Counted from the first letter of the stretch, positions 20,455 through 33,222 are shown. The stretch is 64,000 nucleotides of DNA from Rahnella aceris (GCF_011684115.1 NZ_JAADJV010000001.1:1922001-1986000); one strand, 5' to 3'. Made by a program: numbers and translations. The notes: generated from the sequence alone by a model not told the origin.

Positions 20455-20751
20455 TTATTCTTTCGGCGTGGCATTCTCTACACGACTTTTCAATTTCTGT
20501 CCCGGACGGAAAGTCACCACACGACGCGCCGTGATCGGAATATCTTCGCCGGTTTTCGGGTTACGTCCCGGACGTTGGTTTTTGTCACGCAAATCAAAAT
20601 TGCCAAAGCCAGACAGTTTAACTTGCTCGCCATTTTCCAAAGCACGACGTACTTCTTCGAAAAATATTTCAACAAGGTCTTTGGCATCCCGTTTGCTCAG
20701 CCCGAGCTTTTCAAACAGGTGTTCTGACATTTCAGCTTTAGTAAGCGCCAT
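20455..20751 (-). CDS. ihfA: Integration host factor subunit alpha
   Basis: This 98-residue DNA-bending protein forms the IHF heterodimer with IhfB. It has the HU/IHF fold with the signature [22 protein letters not shown], including the conserved proline that intercalates into DNA. The sequence is nearly identical to E. coli IhfA. It starts four bases after the pheT stop on the minus strand, as in E. coli, so it is probably also read from the pheST promoter. Confidence 0.96.
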   Translation of the reverse strand: MALTKAEMSEHLFEKLGLSKRDAKDLVEIFFEEVRRALENGEQVKLSGFGNFDLRDKNQRPGRNPKTGEDIPITARRVVTFRPGQKLKSRVENATPKE

Positions 20752-20755
20752 AGGT

Positions 20756-23143
20756 TCAATCCCTCAAGGATGCTTGGAATCGCTGTTTTAGAGCCTCTAC
20801 ACATTTTGCAACGGTAGCGGCGATCTCCTCTTCTTCCAGTGTACGGCCGGTATCCTGCAACACCAGACTGATAGCCAGGCTCTTGTAACCTTCAGCTACG
20901 CCCTTGCCACGGTACACATCAAACAAGTTTACGCCAACTACCTGATTTGCGCCAACTTTCTTGCACTCTGCCAAAATATCGTCTGCGGGCACGTTTTCGG
21001 CCACTACCACAGCGATGTCACGACGGTTCGCCGGGAAGCGAGAAATCTCTTTCGCATCAGGCAGCACGCGGTCTGCGACCTTATTCCACAACATTTCGAA
21101 GACCACGGTACGACCATTAAGATCGAGTTTACGTTCCAGCTCAGGGTGTACTACACCAATGAAACCAATACGTTCGCCGCGTAAATAAATTGCTGCGCTC
21201 TGCCCAGGATGCAACGCAGGATTCGCTTCCACCTTGAACTGTACATCGTTCATTTTGCCGGTAAGCTCAAGAATAGCCTCAAGATCACCTTTCAAATCGT
21301 AGTAGTCAACTGCCTGACGCGCCAGATCCCAATGCTCTTCATTTTTAGTGCCGGAGATCACACCAGACAGCATGACATCCTGACGGATACCCAAATCGGC
21401 TTGCGTATCAGGTACAAAGCGCAGGCCGCTTTCAAATAAACGTACGCGACTTTGCTGACGATTCTGGTTATTTACTACAGCAGTCAGCAGGCCAGACCAC
21501 AGGGAAAGACGCATTGCAGACATTTCAACCGAGATCGGGCTGGGTAAAATCAGCGCTTCTTCGCCGGGATGCAGCAGAGCCTGCACTTTTGGATCGACAA
21601 AACTGTAAGTGATCGCTTCCTGGAAACCACGATCAACCAGCAGATTTTTCACACGTTTCAGTGAAAGGTTCGCTTCACGGTGTTTGGTCATCACCAGACT
21701 GGCTTTAACCGGCACATCAGGAATGTTGTTGTAGCCGTAGACACGCGCGACTTCTTCCACCAGGTCTTCTTCGATTTGCATATCGAAACGCCAGCTTGGC
21801 GCCACAGCTACCCAGTGGTCGCCATTATGCTGAACCTTACACCCCAGACGGGTCAGGATGTCAGTCACCTGAGCATCTTCAACATGATGCCCGATCAGGC
21901 GATCCAGTTTTTCACGACGCAAGGTGATGGTTGCCGCTTTCGGCAAATCAACGTCGGAGGTCGCTTCAATGACCGGACCGGCTTCACCACCACAAATGCT
22001 CAGCAACAACGCAGTAGCCCGTTCGATAGCTTTGAACTGCAGCTCAGGATCCACACCACGTTCATAGCGATGAGAAGCATCCGTGTGCAGACCCTGACGG
22101 CGTGCACGGCCAGTAATTGAGAGCGGAGCAAAGAATGCAGATTCCAGCAGGACGTCCTGCGTCTCGTCGTTCACACCGGAATGTTCGCCACCAAAGATAC
22201 CGGCCATTGCCAGGGCTTTCTCATGGTCTGCGATGACCAGCGTATCTTCCGCCAGTTTCGCCTCTGTGCCATCGAGCAACGTTAATGCTTCGTTTTTCTG
22301 CGCCATGCGCACGACGATGCCACCACTGATGCGATTCAGATCAAACGCATGCATTGGCTGACCGAGTTCGAGTAACACGTAGTTCGTGATATCGACCACG
22401 GCGTCGATAGAACGGGTGCCACAGCGACGCAGTTTTTCACGCATCCACAATGGTGTAGGTGCTTTAACGTTGATGCCTTTAACGACACGGCCCAGATAGC
22501 GCGGACACGCTTGTGGCGCCTGCACATCAATGGGGATGGTGGCATCAATCGTTGCTTTCACCGGGTTCATTTCCGGCTCAACCAGTGGCAACTGGTTGAT
22601 GACAGCAACATCACGCGCCACGCCGAGGATACCCAGGCAATCAGCACGGTTTGGCGTTACGCTGATTTCAATCGTGGTGTCATCGAGTTTCAGGAATTCA
22701 CGGATATCTGTACCGACTGGCGCATCAAGTGGCAGTTCAATAATACCGTCGTGATCCTCTGAAATACCCAGCTCAGAGAACGAACACAGCATGCCTTCTG
22801 AAGGCTCGCCACGCAATTTGGCAGCTTTGATTTTGAAATCACCCGGCAATACGGCGCCCACCGTTGCAACTGCAACTTTCAGGCCCTGACGACAGTTTGG
22901 CGCGCCACAAACGATGTCCAGCAGACGATCGCCGCCCACATTGACTTTAGTCACACGCAGTTTGTCTGCGTTTGGATGCTGACCGCATTCGACAACTTCA
23001 CCGACAACCACGCCATTAAATGCGCCTGCAACCGGCTCAACGCCATCAACCTCCAGGCCGGCCATAGTAATTTGGTCTGATAATGCTTCGCTGCTAATGG
23101 CTGGGTTTACCCACTCACGCAACCAGAGTTCACTGAATTTCAT
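20756..23143 (-). CDS. pheT: Phenylalanine–tRNA ligase beta subunit
   Basis: This 795-residue subunit of the (alpha-beta)2 synthetase matches the E. coli length. It contains an N-terminal tRNA-binding OB domain ([23 protein letters not shown]), the B3/B4 editing region, the B5 domain and a C-terminal anticodon-binding FDX-ACB domain ([14 protein letters not shown]). It recognises tRNA-Phe and clears mis-charged Tyr-tRNA-Phe. It follows pheS after 14 bases. Confidence 0.96.
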   Translation of the reverse strand: MKFSELWLREWVNPAISSEALSDQITMAGLEVDGVEPVAGAFNGVVVGEVVECGQHPNADKLRVTKVNVGGDRLLDIVCGAPNCRQGLKVAVATVGAVLPGDFKIKAAKLRGEPSEGMLCSFSELGISEDHDGIIELPLDAPVGTDIREFLKLDDTTIEISVTPNRADCLGILGVARDVAVINQLPLVEPEMNPVKATIDATIPIDVQAPQACPRYLGRVVKGINVKAPTPLWMREKLRRCGTRSIDAVVDITNYVLLELGQPMHAFDLNRISGGIVVRMAQKNEALTLLDGTEAKLAEDTLVIADHEKALAMAGIFGGEHSGVNDETQDVLLESAFFAPLSITGRARRQGLHTDASHRYERGVDPELQFKAIERATALLLSICGGEAGPVIEATSDVDLPKAATITLRREKLDRLIGHHVEDAQVTDILTRLGCKVQHNGDHWVAVAPSWRFDMQIEEDLVEEVARVYGYNNIPDVPVKASLVMTKHREANLSLKRVKNLLVDRGFQEAITYSFVDPKVQALLHPGEEALILPSPISVEMSAMRLSLWSGLLTAVVNNQNRQQSRVRLFESGLRFVPDTQADLGIRQDVMLSGVISGTKNEEHWDLARQAVDYYDLKGDLEAILELTGKMNDVQFKVEANPALHPGQSAAIYLRGERIGFIGVVHPELERKLDLNGRTVVFEMLWNKVADRVLPDAKEISRFPANRRDIAVVVAENVPADDILAECKKVGANQVVGVNLFDVYRGKGVAEGYKSLAISLVLQDTGRTLEEEEIAATVAKCVEALKQRFQASLRD

Positions 23144-23157
23144 GTGATATTCCCGCC

Positions 23158-24273
<1,116 letters not shown>

Positions 24274-24315
24274 CTACTTTTCGTTTCTTCTCTTACGCGC
24301 GAAAGCCTTCCAAAG

Positions 24316-24360
24316 TCAGGCGCTAAAGTAAAAAAAGAAACGGAAAATAGCAGCATGCAT
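24316..24360 (-). CDS. pheM: Phenylalanine-rich leader peptide PheM
   Basis: The 14-residue peptide MHAAIFRFFFYFSA has five phenylalanines and differs from E. coli PheM only at residues 2 and 14. Stalling at Phe codons when charged tRNA-Phe is scarce lets an antiterminator form, so pheST is read. The attenuator hairpin lies directly downstream. Confidence 0.92.
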   Translation of the reverse strand: MHAAIFRFFFYFSA

Positions 24361-24448
24361 GCTTGCGTTACCTTGTCGGTTGTAAATCTTGTGCCGTAAT
24401 TGAAACGAAACTGTGGGTATTAAACAACGAAACAGAATGTTTTTAAAC

Positions 24449-24482
24449 ACAAAATATAAAAGAGGGAGCAAGCTCCCTCTTT
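24449..24482 (-). terminator. rplT terminator
   Basis: Stem AAAGAGGGAG (24459–24468) and CTCCCTCTTT (24473–24482) with loop CAAG, followed on the minus strand by TTATATTTTG. It lies 8 bases after the rplT stop. Confidence 0.8.
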
Positions 24483-24490
24483 CACCTGAC

Positions 24491-24862
<372 letters not shown>

Positions 24863-24889
24863 TTATATTCTAGATGAAAAAAAGTGTAT

Positions 24890-25087
24890 TTATGCGTACG
24901 GCAGACATGCAGAGACCAGACCCAAATCGTTCTTGGATACCAGGCCTTTTGGACGCAAGTGACGTTTACGCTTAGTAGCTTTTTTGGTCAGAATATGACG
25001 CAGGTTTGCGTGCTTACGCTTAAAACCACCATTGGCGGTTTTTTTGAAGCGTTTAGCGGCGCCGCGTACTGTTTTGATCTTTGGCAT
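24890..25087 (-). CDS. rpmI: Large ribosomal subunit protein bL35
   Basis: This 65-residue basic protein starts [17 protein letters not shown], as in E. coli L35. The ATG at 25087 gives the family length; an in-frame codon at 25099 would add four residues. It lies between infC and rplT in the conserved order. Confidence 0.97.
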   Translation of the reverse strand: MPKIKTVRGAAKRFKKTANGGFKRKHANLRHILTKKATKRKRHLRPKGLVSKNDLGLVSACLPYA

Positions 25088-25182
25088 TTTAAATTCCACT
25101 TCGCATTGTTATTAACATGAATCAGAAAGGCGAATCCAGAATACGCGGTGCGAACACCGCGTAGCAGGATTACTTGGAAGCC

Positions 25183-25737
<555 letters not shown>

Positions 25738-27666
25738 TTATTCCTCCAGTTGATGAAGACTTCTGCTGCGGATTTCCGCCAGCAGTTTGTCAACGACTTC
25801 GCTAACATCCATGCTTCCTAAGTCTTTGCCGCGGCGGGTACGAACAGCAACTTTGCCTGCTTCGACCTCTTTATCGCCACAAACTAACATATAAGGAACA
25901 CGGCGTAGCGTGTGTTCGCGGATTTTAAAGCCAATCTTCTCATTTCTCAAGTCGGCTTTAACGCGAATGCCTGCATCTTGCAGTTTTTTAGTTAATTCTT
26001 CGACATAGGTAGCTTGTGAATCAGTGATATTCATAATCACTACCTGAACCGGAGCCATCCAGGTTGGGAAGAAGCCCGCGTATTCTTCAGTCAGAATACC
26101 AATGAAGCGTTCCATTGAACCCAGGATAGCACGGTGAATCATTACCGGAACCTGACGGTCGTTACTTTCGCCAATATAAGAGGCGTTCAAACGACCAGGT
26201 AATGAAAAGTCGAGCTGCACGGTACCACACTGCCACGCACGATCCAAACAATCATGCAAGGTAAATTCAATTTTTGGACCGTAGAACGCCCCTTCACCCG
26301 GCTGATATTCGAACGGAATGTCGTTTTCCGTCAGCGCAGCCGCCAGGTCATCCTCAGCACGAGTCCACATTTCGTCAGTACCAATGCGCTTCTCAGGACG
26401 GGTGGACAGTTTCACCACGATTTTTTCGAAGCCAAACGTGCTGTACATGTCATACACCATGCGGATACAGCTGTTCACTTCATCACGCACCTGCTCTTCT
26501 GTACAGAAGATGTGAGCATCGTCCTGAGTGAAGCCACGAACGCGCATCAGACCGTGTAATGCACCAGATGGCTCATTACGGTGGCAACTGCCAAACTCAG
26601 CCATACGCAATGGCAGATCACGGTAAGATTTCAGACCCTGATTGAAGATCTGAACGTGTCCCGGACAGTTCATTGGCTTGATGCAATATTCACGGTTTTC
26701 AGAAGAGGTCGTGAACATCGCTTCTTTGTAGTTTTCCCAGTGACCGGTTTTTTCCCACAGCACGCGGTCCATCATGAACGGACCTTTTACTTCCTGATAG
26801 TCATAAGACTTCAGTTTCATGCGTACAAAGGCTTCCAGCTCACGGAAAATGGTCCAGCCGTCGTTGTGCCAGAACACCATACCTGGTGCTTCTTCCTGCA
26901 TATGGTACAGGTCAAGTTGCTTACCAATTTTACGGTGATCACGTTTACCGGCTTCTTCCAGACGCTGAATGTAAGCATTCAGTTGCTTTTTATCCGCCCA
27001 CGCAGTGCCGTAGATACGTTGCAACATTTTGTTATCGCTGTTACCACGCCAGTAAGCACCGGAGGTTTTCTGCAGTTTGAAATGATGGCAGAAACGCATG
27101 TTCGGTACGTGTGGACCACGGCACATATCCACATATTCTTCGTGGTGATACAGACCCGGATGGTCATCATGACTGATGTTTTCATCCAGAATCGCCACTT
27201 TGTATTCTTCGCCACGGCTTGCAAAGGTATCGCGCGCTTCCTGCCAGCTGACTTTCTTTTTAATGACGTCGTAATTCTTTTCAGCCAGTTCGTGCATGCG
27301 CTTTTCAAGCAGTTCGATATCTTCCTGAGTCAGCGTACGATCTAAATCGACGTCGTAATAGAAGCCATTATCGATAACCGGGCCGATTGCCATTTTGGTG
27401 TCTGGCCACAGTTGTTTAATGGCATGACCCAAAAGGTGCGCACAGGAGTGGCGCAAAATTTCAAGACCGGCTTCGTCTTTAGCGGTGATGATCGCCAGTT
27501 GCGCGTCAACCTCAATCAGGTCGGTTGCATCAACCAGTTCGCCGTTAACACGACCAGCGATACAGGCTTTCGCCAGGCCAGGGCCGATATCAAGGGCAAC
27601 ATCAAGGGGAGAAACGGGGCGATCAAAAACGCGCTGGCTTCCATCAGGAAGAGTAATGACAGGCAT
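25738..27666 (-). CDS. thrS: Threonine–tRNA ligase
   Basis: This 642-residue class II synthetase matches E. coli ThrS in length and order: N-terminal TGS-like domain, editing domain with [14 protein letters not shown] and a later CRGPH motif, catalytic core with [10 protein letters not shown] and [34 protein letters not shown], and a C-terminal anticodon domain. It charges tRNA-Thr and edits Ser-tRNA-Thr. It is the first gene of the thrS–infC–rpmI–rplT unit. Confidence 0.97.
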   Translation of the reverse strand: MPVITLPDGSQRVFDRPVSPLDVALDIGPGLAKACIAGRVNGELVDATDLIEVDAQLAIITAKDEAGLEILRHSCAHLLGHAIKQLWPDTKMAIGPVIDNGFYYDVDLDRTLTQEDIELLEKRMHELAEKNYDVIKKKVSWQEARDTFASRGEEYKVAILDENISHDDHPGLYHHEEYVDMCRGPHVPNMRFCHHFKLQKTSGAYWRGNSDNKMLQRIYGTAWADKKQLNAYIQRLEEAGKRDHRKIGKQLDLYHMQEEAPGMVFWHNDGWTIFRELEAFVRMKLKSYDYQEVKGPFMMDRVLWEKTGHWENYKEAMFTTSSENREYCIKPMNCPGHVQIFNQGLKSYRDLPLRMAEFGSCHRNEPSGALHGLMRVRGFTQDDAHIFCTEEQVRDEVNSCIRMVYDMYSTFGFEKIVVKLSTRPEKRIGTDEMWTRAEDDLAAALTENDIPFEYQPGEGAFYGPKIEFTLHDCLDRAWQCGTVQLDFSLPGRLNASYIGESNDRQVPVMIHRAILGSMERFIGILTEEYAGFFPTWMAPVQVVIMNITDSQATYVEELTKKLQDAGIRVKADLRNEKIGFKIREHTLRRVPYMLVCGDKEVEAGKVAVRTRRGKDLGSMDVSEVVDKLLAEIRSRSLHQLEE

Positions 27667-27955
27667 GCTAATTCCTTAATCTACAGTGGTGCCCCACACG
27701 ACAGAGCACATCTAGAAAAATATTTGAGTTTAAATTCACGTAGTTATTCACGCTATTTAGCTTTACCTTGCCAAATATAGGCACCCTGAATACATCACGT
27801 AATTGTATCGGGATGCGACGCGAAAACAGTCCATAAGTTTAGCATTCGTAAAGTGCGAATTTCCAGCAACCTGTGTTGCTAAACGCGGATATTTTTCGTG
27901 TAATCCCCCCTGACACGTTAAGGTAACCAGAGCAGCATTTAAAAAAGGGAAGGAT
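27667..27955. promoter_or_regulatory. Divergent control region of thrS and marC
   Basis: There is no gene in these 289 bases. In E. coli the thrS leader folds into tRNA-Thr-like arms that ThrRS binds to repress itself. The leader-side sequence (27667–27780) is in the right place and AT-rich, but I could not confirm the arms by eye. The right side carries AAGGAAGG just ahead of marC. Confidence 0.4.
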
Positions 27956-28636
27956 ATGACAGAAGTCAGGCAGTTATTTGAAGTACTGGGATTGGGCCTG
28001 ATGGTACTGCTTCCGCTGGCAAATCCACTGACGACCGTGGCTTTGATGCTCGGTCTTTCCGGGAATATGACCACACAGGAAAGAAACCAGCAGTCGCTGA
28101 TGGCCTCGGTCTATGTCTTTATCATCATGATGGTGGCGTATTACGCGGGACAGTTGGTGATGAATACGTTCGGGATTTCCATTCCCGGCCTGCGTATTGC
28201 GGGGGGACTTATCGTCACCTTTATCGGTTTCAGAATGCTTTTCCCACAGCCACACGTGGAAGAAAGGATCCTTATCGAGAACAAAACGGCGGAAATGAAG
28301 AAACAGGATTCGCCAAATATCGCTTTTGTTCCTCTGGCGATGCCAAGTACCGCCGGGCCGGGCACCATTGCCATGATCATCAGCAGTGCTTCAACGGTGA
28401 AATCATCTGATTTCCCGCACTGGATTATTACCGTTGCTCCGGTGATGATTTTCTTTTTAGTGGGTTTGATTTTGTGGATATCTCTGCGCAGTTCGGGGGC
28501 GATTATGCGTCTGGTCGGGAAAAGCGGGATTGAGGCTATTTCACGTCTGATGGGATTCTTGCTGGTGTGTATGGGCGTTCAGTTCGTTATCAACGGGGTT
28601 CTTGAGATTATTAAAACCTTCCCGCCAGCAGCCTGA
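27956..28636 (+). CDS. marC: MarC family inner-membrane protein
   Basis: This 226-residue protein has six predicted membrane helices and belongs to the MarC/UPF0056 family. It is very close to E. coli MarC, for example [15 protein letters not shown] near residue 20, [23 protein letters not shown], and [19 protein letters not shown] near residue 130. The function is unknown; despite the name, MarC is not needed for multiple antibiotic resistance. It is far from any mar regulatory genes here. The start has GGAAGGAT upstream. Confidence 0.88.
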   Translation: MTEVRQLFEVLGLGLMVLLPLANPLTTVALMLGLSGNMTTQERNQQSLMASVYVFIIMMVAYYAGQLVMNTFGISIPGLRIAGGLIVTFIGFRMLFPQPHVEERILIENKTAEMKKQDSPNIAFVPLAMPSTAGPGTIAMIISSASTVKSSDFPHWIITVAPVMIFFLVGLILWISLRSSGAIMRLVGKSGIEAISRLMGFLLVCMGVQFVINGVLEIIKTFPPAA

Positions 28637-28658
28637 GCCGCTGGCGGGAACATCAATG
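28621..28658. terminator. Hairpin between convergent marC and emtA
   Basis: Perfect 9-bp stem CCCGCCAGC (28621–28629) and GCTGGCGGG (28640–28648) overlapping the end of marC. The T-run is poor on both sides (GGTTTT on the minus strand), so terminator function is only probable. Confidence 0.5.
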
Positions 28659-28659
28659 C

Positions 28660-29295
28660 TTACCGCATCGCGAGGTAGGCATTGTTCACTTTCCACAGAT
28701 AACGTGGTGCTTGTGGCGCCGGGTGTTTTTTCTGCACATGAGCAGAAAACTCAGCAGGCGTCATCAGATTGATTTTCGCAATCGCATACGTCTTATCTTT
28801 GTCGAACGTTCTCAACAACGCCCCTGCTCCGTTCACATATGCCAGTGTGGTGGCGTAACGGCGAGTTTCAGGGTTATTAATACCCGCAAGCTGCTGTTGT
28901 AAAATACTTAAATAAGCCGTACCCAGGTCAATGTTCACCGCCGGATCTTTTAAATCACGCGGCGTGGGCTGACCGTAACGTCCTTTCATCCGGTAGGCAT
29001 CGCGTCCTGCCGTTGAGGCCTTTAGCTGCATTAACCCAATCGCATTCGATTTGCTGACAACGGTTGGGTTATATCCAGATTCGACCTGAATGATTGCTTT
29101 AACAAGTGTTTCGTCGACGCCATAGGTATTTGCCGCCTGGTGAATAACATCACCATAAGGCCCTGGATGCATTAATGAAGTATCGCGCTGAGGTGGCGGC
29201 GATGGATTCAAAAAACGCGTCGTCTGAACCGGTGTTTCTTTAGCGCAACCCGCCAGCAATAGCGCGGCCATCAAATAAAGAATGTTTGGTTTCAC
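28660..29295 (-). CDS. emtA: Endo-type membrane-bound lytic transglycosylase EmtA (MltE)
   Basis: This 211-residue lipoprotein has a lipobox (LLAGC) at the end of a short signal peptide. The lysozyme-like SLT domain shows the catalytic glutamate in IIQVESGYNP, then SKSNAIGLMQLKAST and the AYVNGAGALLRTF segment, as in E. coli EmtA. It cleaves peptidoglycan internally, producing anhydro-muropeptides, from the inner face of the outer membrane. The GTG at 29295 gives MKPNILYLMAALLLAGC and has a GAGAGAG ribosome site; the open frame to 29394 lacks a signal-like start. Confidence 0.87.
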   Translation of the reverse strand: MKPNILYLMAALLLAGCAKETPVQTTRFLNPSPPPQRDTSLMHPGPYGDVIHQAANTYGVDETLVKAIIQVESGYNPTVVSKSNAIGLMQLKASTAGRDAYRMKGRYGQPTPRDLKDPAVNIDLGTAYLSILQQQLAGINNPETRRYATTLAYVNGAGALLRTFDKDKTYAIAKINLMTPAEFSAHVQKKHPAPQAPRYLWKVNNAYLAMR

Positions 29296-29617
29296 GTTAT
29301 CTCTCTCGCGACTGGGACGAGATGTAGCATATACATCTTCTTCCAACACCTGAATATATTTTTCGTCTATTATTATTATTGTTTTGTTAAACAAAGGGGT
29401 TAGAGGGATGTCGATAAGACAATTCCGTTTATAAAACCCGTTTCATGTCACATATTCCTAAATTAATCTGTCCGCTGATGATACGTTCTATTTAGACATC
29501 TGAGAAATTGCATAAATTGACATCATCATCTGATTCAGCCGTGCGCCGGATCGGGTTTTCGAAGCTGAAAAAACGCTAACTTAATGAATTATCTGGCCAG
29601 TCAGAAGGGGTCATACC
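29296..29617. other. Divergent promoter region of emtA and yniA
   Basis: 322 bases without a gene; AT-rich, with TATTATTATTATTG near 29370 and no strong hairpin. Confidence 0.55.
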
Positions 29618-30487
29618 ATGTGGCAAGCCGTCAATCGTTTGTTGAGTGAACACTTAGGCAATGCTGAAATCCGCGAACGTGTTGAGCTTCCGGGAGGCGA
29701 AATCCACCCGGCATGGCGGCTGAGCTACGGCGACAGAAACGTGTTTGTGAAATGCAATGCACGCGAAATGTTGCCTATCTTTGCCGCTGAAGCCGATCAG
29801 CTGGCCTTACTTGCGCGCAGCCAGACCGTCAGGGTGCCGGAAGTTTATGGTGTAGGTAGCGACCGTGATTACAGTTTCCTCTTGCTCGAATATATCCCGC
29901 AAAAACCTCTGGATGCACATAATGCCTATGTTTTAGGCCAGCAACTTGCCGCATTGCATCAGTGGAGTGAACAACTGCAATTCGGTCTGGATTTCGATAA
30001 TGAACTGGCGACAGTTCCGCAACCCAACAGCTGGCAACGGCGCTGGGCTACCTTCTTTGCCGAGCAGCGCATTGGCTGGCAGCTGCAACTGGCTGCTGAA
30101 AAAGGGATGATATTTGGTAATATCGAAGATATCACCGCTATGGTTCATGCCCGCTTGCAGAATCATCAGCCGCAACCTTCACTTTTACACGGCGATTTAT
30201 GGCCGCATAACTGTGGCTTATCTGATGATGGTCCGGTGATTTTTGACCCGGCCTGTTACTGGGGAGATCGGGAATGCGATTTGGCGATGCTGCCGTTATA
30301 TCCGAATGTTCCGCCGCAATTATATGACGGTTATCAGAGTATAACGCCACTCCCTGACGACTTCATTTCGAGGCAACCGATCTACCAGTTATATTACCTG
30401 CTTAACCGCAGTAATTTATTCGGTGGTCAGCATCTTGTGGTGGCGCAACGCGCCATAGAAAGGCTGTTACACGAAGATATCAGTTAG
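29618..30487 (+). CDS. yniA: Fructosamine kinase family protein YniA
   Basis: This 289-residue protein has an aminoglycoside-phosphotransferase/choline-kinase fold. It carries the catalytic loop LLHGDLWPHNCG near residue 190 and the metal-binding IFDPACYWGDRECDLAM near residue 208, as in fructosamine/ribulosamine kinases. The family phosphorylates sugars attached to protein lysines so that they fall off (deglycation). Activity of the bacterial member YniA is inferred. The order yniA–yniB–hxpB follows E. coli. Confidence 0.88.
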   Translation: MWQAVNRLLSEHLGNAEIRERVELPGGEIHPAWRLSYGDRNVFVKCNAREMLPIFAAEADQLALLARSQTVRVPEVYGVGSDRDYSFLLLEYIPQKPLDAHNAYVLGQQLAALHQWSEQLQFGLDFDNELATVPQPNSWQRRWATFFAEQRIGWQLQLAAEKGMIFGNIEDITAMVHARLQNHQPQPSLLHGDLWPHNCGLSDDGPVIFDPACYWGDRECDLAMLPLYPNVPPQLYDGYQSITPLPDDFISRQPIYQLYYLLNRSNLFGGQHLVVAQRAIERLLHEDIS

Positions 30488-30592
30488 CGGGATAAATATT
30501 TCAGCTCTGAACAAATAAGACCTGAAAACGTTAATATTCAGGCCTTATTTTTCATTTTCACAGAAACCCGTTATAAATATGTCGTCAAATTA

Positions 30593-31141
30593 TCAGGCCA
30601 TTAATCCTAATAATTTCAAAATGAAGTAGCCGATGACAGCGATGATAATTGGCAAAATATACAATGGAAAATACTGCACCAAAATCGTGTGTCGCGGTAT
30701 CACGATACGCTCTTCAATTTGCGGACGTGTCCGGCCTTCAGCACCTTTCGCCTGTTCCAGAATAAGCTGATCCTGGATCCCTTCGCGAATGTGTTTTACC
30801 TGACGGGACATTCTCGCGCCGGAAGCCTGAAGTGCCAGCCCCACAAAAATCAGCCAGTAGATAATGAAGAACATGATGTTCGCGCTGGTGAAACCCTGCC
30901 CTAAAGCTGGCACCGGTGAGTTGTACCAAAAGACATTGAGAAACGAGGTATTGAACTTCACCATATCCACCATCACGTGGATGAAATCCAGCATGACCGC
31001 GTTGATGCCCTGCTCCGTCTTAGTGTGCTCGTTGATAAAATTCAGCAAAGAAATCAGCGTAGAAAGCAGCGCAGGGATAAAAATGATCCATCCCGCAATT
31101 CGTTTAATTACTGCCACACGTCCGGCTTGTTGGTACGTCAT
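30593..31141 (-). CDS. yniB: YniB family membrane protein
   Basis: This 182-residue protein has about four membrane helices (near residues 15–35, 60–75, 85–105 and 155–178) and a cytoplasmic segment with LILEQAKGAEGRT. It aligns closely with E. coli YniB (starts MTYQQAGR). No function is known. It is divergent from hxpB. Confidence 0.85.
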   Translation of the reverse strand: MTYQQAGRVAVIKRIAGWIIFIPALLSTLISLLNFINEHTKTEQGINAVMLDFIHVMVDMVKFNTSFLNVFWYNSPVPALGQGFTSANIMFFIIYWLIFVGLALQASGARMSRQVKHIREGIQDQLILEQAKGAEGRTRPQIEERIVIPRHTILVQYFPLYILPIIIAVIGYFILKLLGLMA

Positions 31142-31334
31142 GAATTCCCCTTGTTAGGATACCTAAAGCAACGGCTAAGTTTACCCACAGAAAGCCTGCT
31201 CCGCCCAATGTTTTAATCAGTTAGCGTAACGCTGTACCGGGAACGTCCATCCTGTCCATTTTCACATCAGATTTCACCTGCATTCCCACCGATGTTAAAG
31301 TGGGTTTCTATTTATTGTGAGGGAGTCCGCTTTC

Positions 31335-32000
31335 ATGGCTTATGTCCGCCCTGTTAATGCAGCAATTTTCGATATGGATGGTCTGTTAATTGATTCTGAA
31401 CGGTTATGGACTCAGGCTGAGCTGGACGTTTTCAGTCGCCTGGGCGTTGATATTTCCCAGCGCCATTTGCTGCCGGATACGCTAGGTTTGCGTATCGATC
31501 AGGTGGTCAGGATGTGGTATCAGGCGCTTCCGTGGCAGGGTCCGGGTCAGGAAGAAGTGTCCTCAATGATTATTGCCCGCACGATTGAACTGGTAGAACA
31601 AACCCGGCCGTTACTGCCTGGCGTAAATCATGCCCTTGAGCTTTGCCGTGATCAGGGGCTGAAGATTGGTCTCGCGTCGGCATCACCGCTGTTTATGCTC
31701 GATACCGTGCTGGAAATGTTTAATTTACACTCCTTCTTTAAGGTTCGTGTTTCAGCGGAAAAGCTGCCTTACAGCAAACCGCATCCTGAGGTCTATCTGC
31801 TGGCTGCCGGAGAATTACAGGTTGATCCGCTCAACTGTGTGACGCTGGAAGATTCCTTTAATGGCATGATCGCCACCAAAGCCGCGCGTATGCGCTCGGT
31901 GGTGGTGCCGGACCATGAATACAGTGTGGATCCACGCTGGGCGCTTGCCGATGTCAAACTTTCTTCCCTCGAAGAATTGCGTGTGGCACACATCAGCTAA
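31335..32000 (+). CDS. hxpB: Hexitol phosphatase HxpB (YniC)
   Basis: This 221-residue HAD-superfamily phosphatase resembles E. coli YniC, which dephosphorylates 2-deoxyglucose-6-phosphate, mannitol- and sorbitol-6-phosphate. Motif I is FDMDGLLIDSE near residue 12, motif II is GLASASP, and SKPHPEVYL followed by ALEDS-like TLEDSFNG supplies motifs III and IV. The ATG at 31335 matches the E. coli start and has GAGGGAG upstream; a codon at 31317 would add six residues. Confidence 0.9.
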   Translation: MAYVRPVNAAIFDMDGLLIDSERLWTQAELDVFSRLGVDISQRHLLPDTLGLRIDQVVRMWYQALPWQGPGQEEVSSMIIARTIELVEQTRPLLPGVNHALELCRDQGLKIGLASASPLFMLDTVLEMFNLHSFFKVRVSAEKLPYSKPHPEVYLLAAGELQVDPLNCVTLEDSFNGMIATKAARMRSVVVPDHEYSVDPRWALADVKLSSLEELRVAHIS

Positions 32001-32139
32001 AATTTATGCGCAGCCGCTCATGCCGCTGCGCACCTTCTCTGCTTTCTCTCCTTTCCATATACCTTATCTACGCATTTCTCCTGCCACAATTTTTGAAGCT
32101 TCGTTTAATTTCGTAAATCTTGAACTGACTCATAAAATA

Positions 32140-32158
32140 AATAAAACGTTATTTCATT
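32140..32158 (+). promoter_or_regulatory. KdgR operator upstream of kduI
   Basis: The 19-mer AATAAAACGTTATTTCATT fits every position of the KdgR consensus AATRAAAYNYYRTTTYATT known from pectin genes of soft-rot enterobacteria. It lies 150 bases upstream of kduI, which is a KdgR target in those species. KdgR repression relieved by 2-keto-3-deoxygluconate is therefore likely. Confidence 0.75.
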
Positions 32159-32201
32159 TTTATTGAATTCGCATGCCAATGAACCTATGATTCCTGCAAC
32201 A

Positions 32202-32276
32202 AGGACGAGCCGGGAGCTCTCCTGCTTCTGTACGCTGTCACTGCCACGCAACGGTCAGACTAGCCCGGTAAGTCCT
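32202..32276 (+). promoter_or_regulatory. Structured 5' leader of kduI, type unknown
   Basis: The ends pair as AGGAC (32202–32206) with GTCCT (32272–32276), then GCCGGG (32209–32214) with CCCGGT (32264–32269), separated by a GA/AA internal loop. They enclose about 49 bases that contain a smaller CTGCC/GG-T-CAG stem. The closing helix sits 33 bases ahead of the kduI start. I do not match it to a known riboswitch class. Confidence 0.4.
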
Positions 32277-32308
32277 CCTTAATACCGTCATTCATGAGAG
32301 GCACCGAC

Positions 32309-33145
32309 ATGCAAGTTCGTCAAAGTATCCACAGCGACCACGCAAAAACGCTTGATACCGCTGAATTACGCCGTGAATTCCTCATTGAGAAAATCTTTGA
32401 GAAAAATGCCTATACCATGACTTACAGCCACATCGACCGCATCATTGTCGGCGGCGTCATGCCCGCTGAAAAAACGGTATCCGTGGGTGATGAAGTCGGT
32501 AAACAGCTTGGTGTGAGCTATTTTCTTGAACGTCGCGAACTCGGCGTGATTAATATCGGCGGCCCGGGTCTGATCGTGGTTGACGGTACAACCTATGAAA
32601 TTGGTCATGAAGAAGCGTTGTATGTCGGCAAAGGGGCAAAGCGGGTCGAGTTCAGCAGCGTTGATGCCTCCAGACCGGCCAAGTTCTACTACAACAGTGC
32701 GCCGGCACACACGACTTTCCCGAACAAAAAAATCACACTGGCGGAAGCCTCTCCGCAGACCATCGGCGATGCAGCTACCAGCAACCGCCGCACCATCAAT
32801 AAATTCATCGTGCCCGACGTTCTGGAAACCTGTCAGCTGACCATGGGGCTGACCAAACTGGAAGAGGGGAGCCTGTGGAATACCATGCCTTGCCACACCC
32901 ATGAACGTCGTATGGAAGTGTATTTCTACTTCAATATGGAAGCGGAAACTGCCGTGTTCCACATGATGGGGCAACCACAGGAAACCCGTCATTTATTAGT
33001 GCACAACGAGCAGGCTGTCATCTCTCCTAGTTGGTCAATTCACGCCGGAGTGGGTACCAAAAACTATACCTTCATCTGGGGGATGGTCGGTGAGAACCAG
33101 GTATTCGATGACATGGATCACGTCAAAGTCAGCGAACTGCGCTAA
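32309..33145 (+). CDS. kduI: 5-dehydro-4-deoxy-D-glucuronate isomerase
   Basis: This 278-residue cupin-type enzyme converts 5-keto-4-deoxyuronate to 2,5-diketo-3-deoxygluconate in the breakdown of pectin and other uronates. It matches E. coli KduI along its length. [14 protein letters not shown] near residue 195 carries the metal ligands, and [21 protein letters not shown] supplies the C-terminal histidine. The ATG at 32309 (MQVRQSIHS) was chosen by alignment and an AGAGG site. kduD follows 77 bases later. Confidence 0.94.
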   Translation: MQVRQSIHSDHAKTLDTAELRREFLIEKIFEKNAYTMTYSHIDRIIVGGVMPAEKTVSVGDEVGKQLGVSYFLERRELGVINIGGPGLIVVDGTTYEIGHEEALYVGKGAKRVEFSSVDASRPAKFYYNSAPAHTTFPNKKITLAEASPQTIGDAATSNRRTINKFIVPDVLETCQLTMGLTKLEEGSLWNTMPCHTHERRMEVYFYFNMEAETAVFHMMGQPQETRHLLVHNEQAVISPSWSIHAGVGTKNYTFIWGMVGENQVFDDMDHVKVSELR

Positions 33146-33222
33146 CTCCCCCTTGCTCTGCCTTACCGGCAGAGCAACTCATTTTTTATGGCGAACGCGC
33201 CGTTGCAAAAGAGACTCTGAAT

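Larger units (their letters stand above)
32001..32308. other. Intergenic region hxpB–kduI
   Basis: 308 bases with no gene. It holds an hxpB-proximal hairpin TGCGCAGC (32007–32014) / GCTGCGCA (32025–32032), a KdgR operator and a structured leader before kduI, the last two described separately. Confidence 0.65.

Noticed and set aside
26581..27345. 254-codon open frame antisense to thrS
   Set aside because: It mirrors the thrS codons, has no ribosome site or recognisable protein, and thrS is certain.
32200..32280. Possible cobalamin riboswitch ahead of kduI
   Set aside because: GCAACGGT and AGCCCGG look familiar, but the conserved 5' core and the GGAA/GCCACTG arrangement are missing, and kduI has no link to B12. 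It is kept only as a leader of unknown type.
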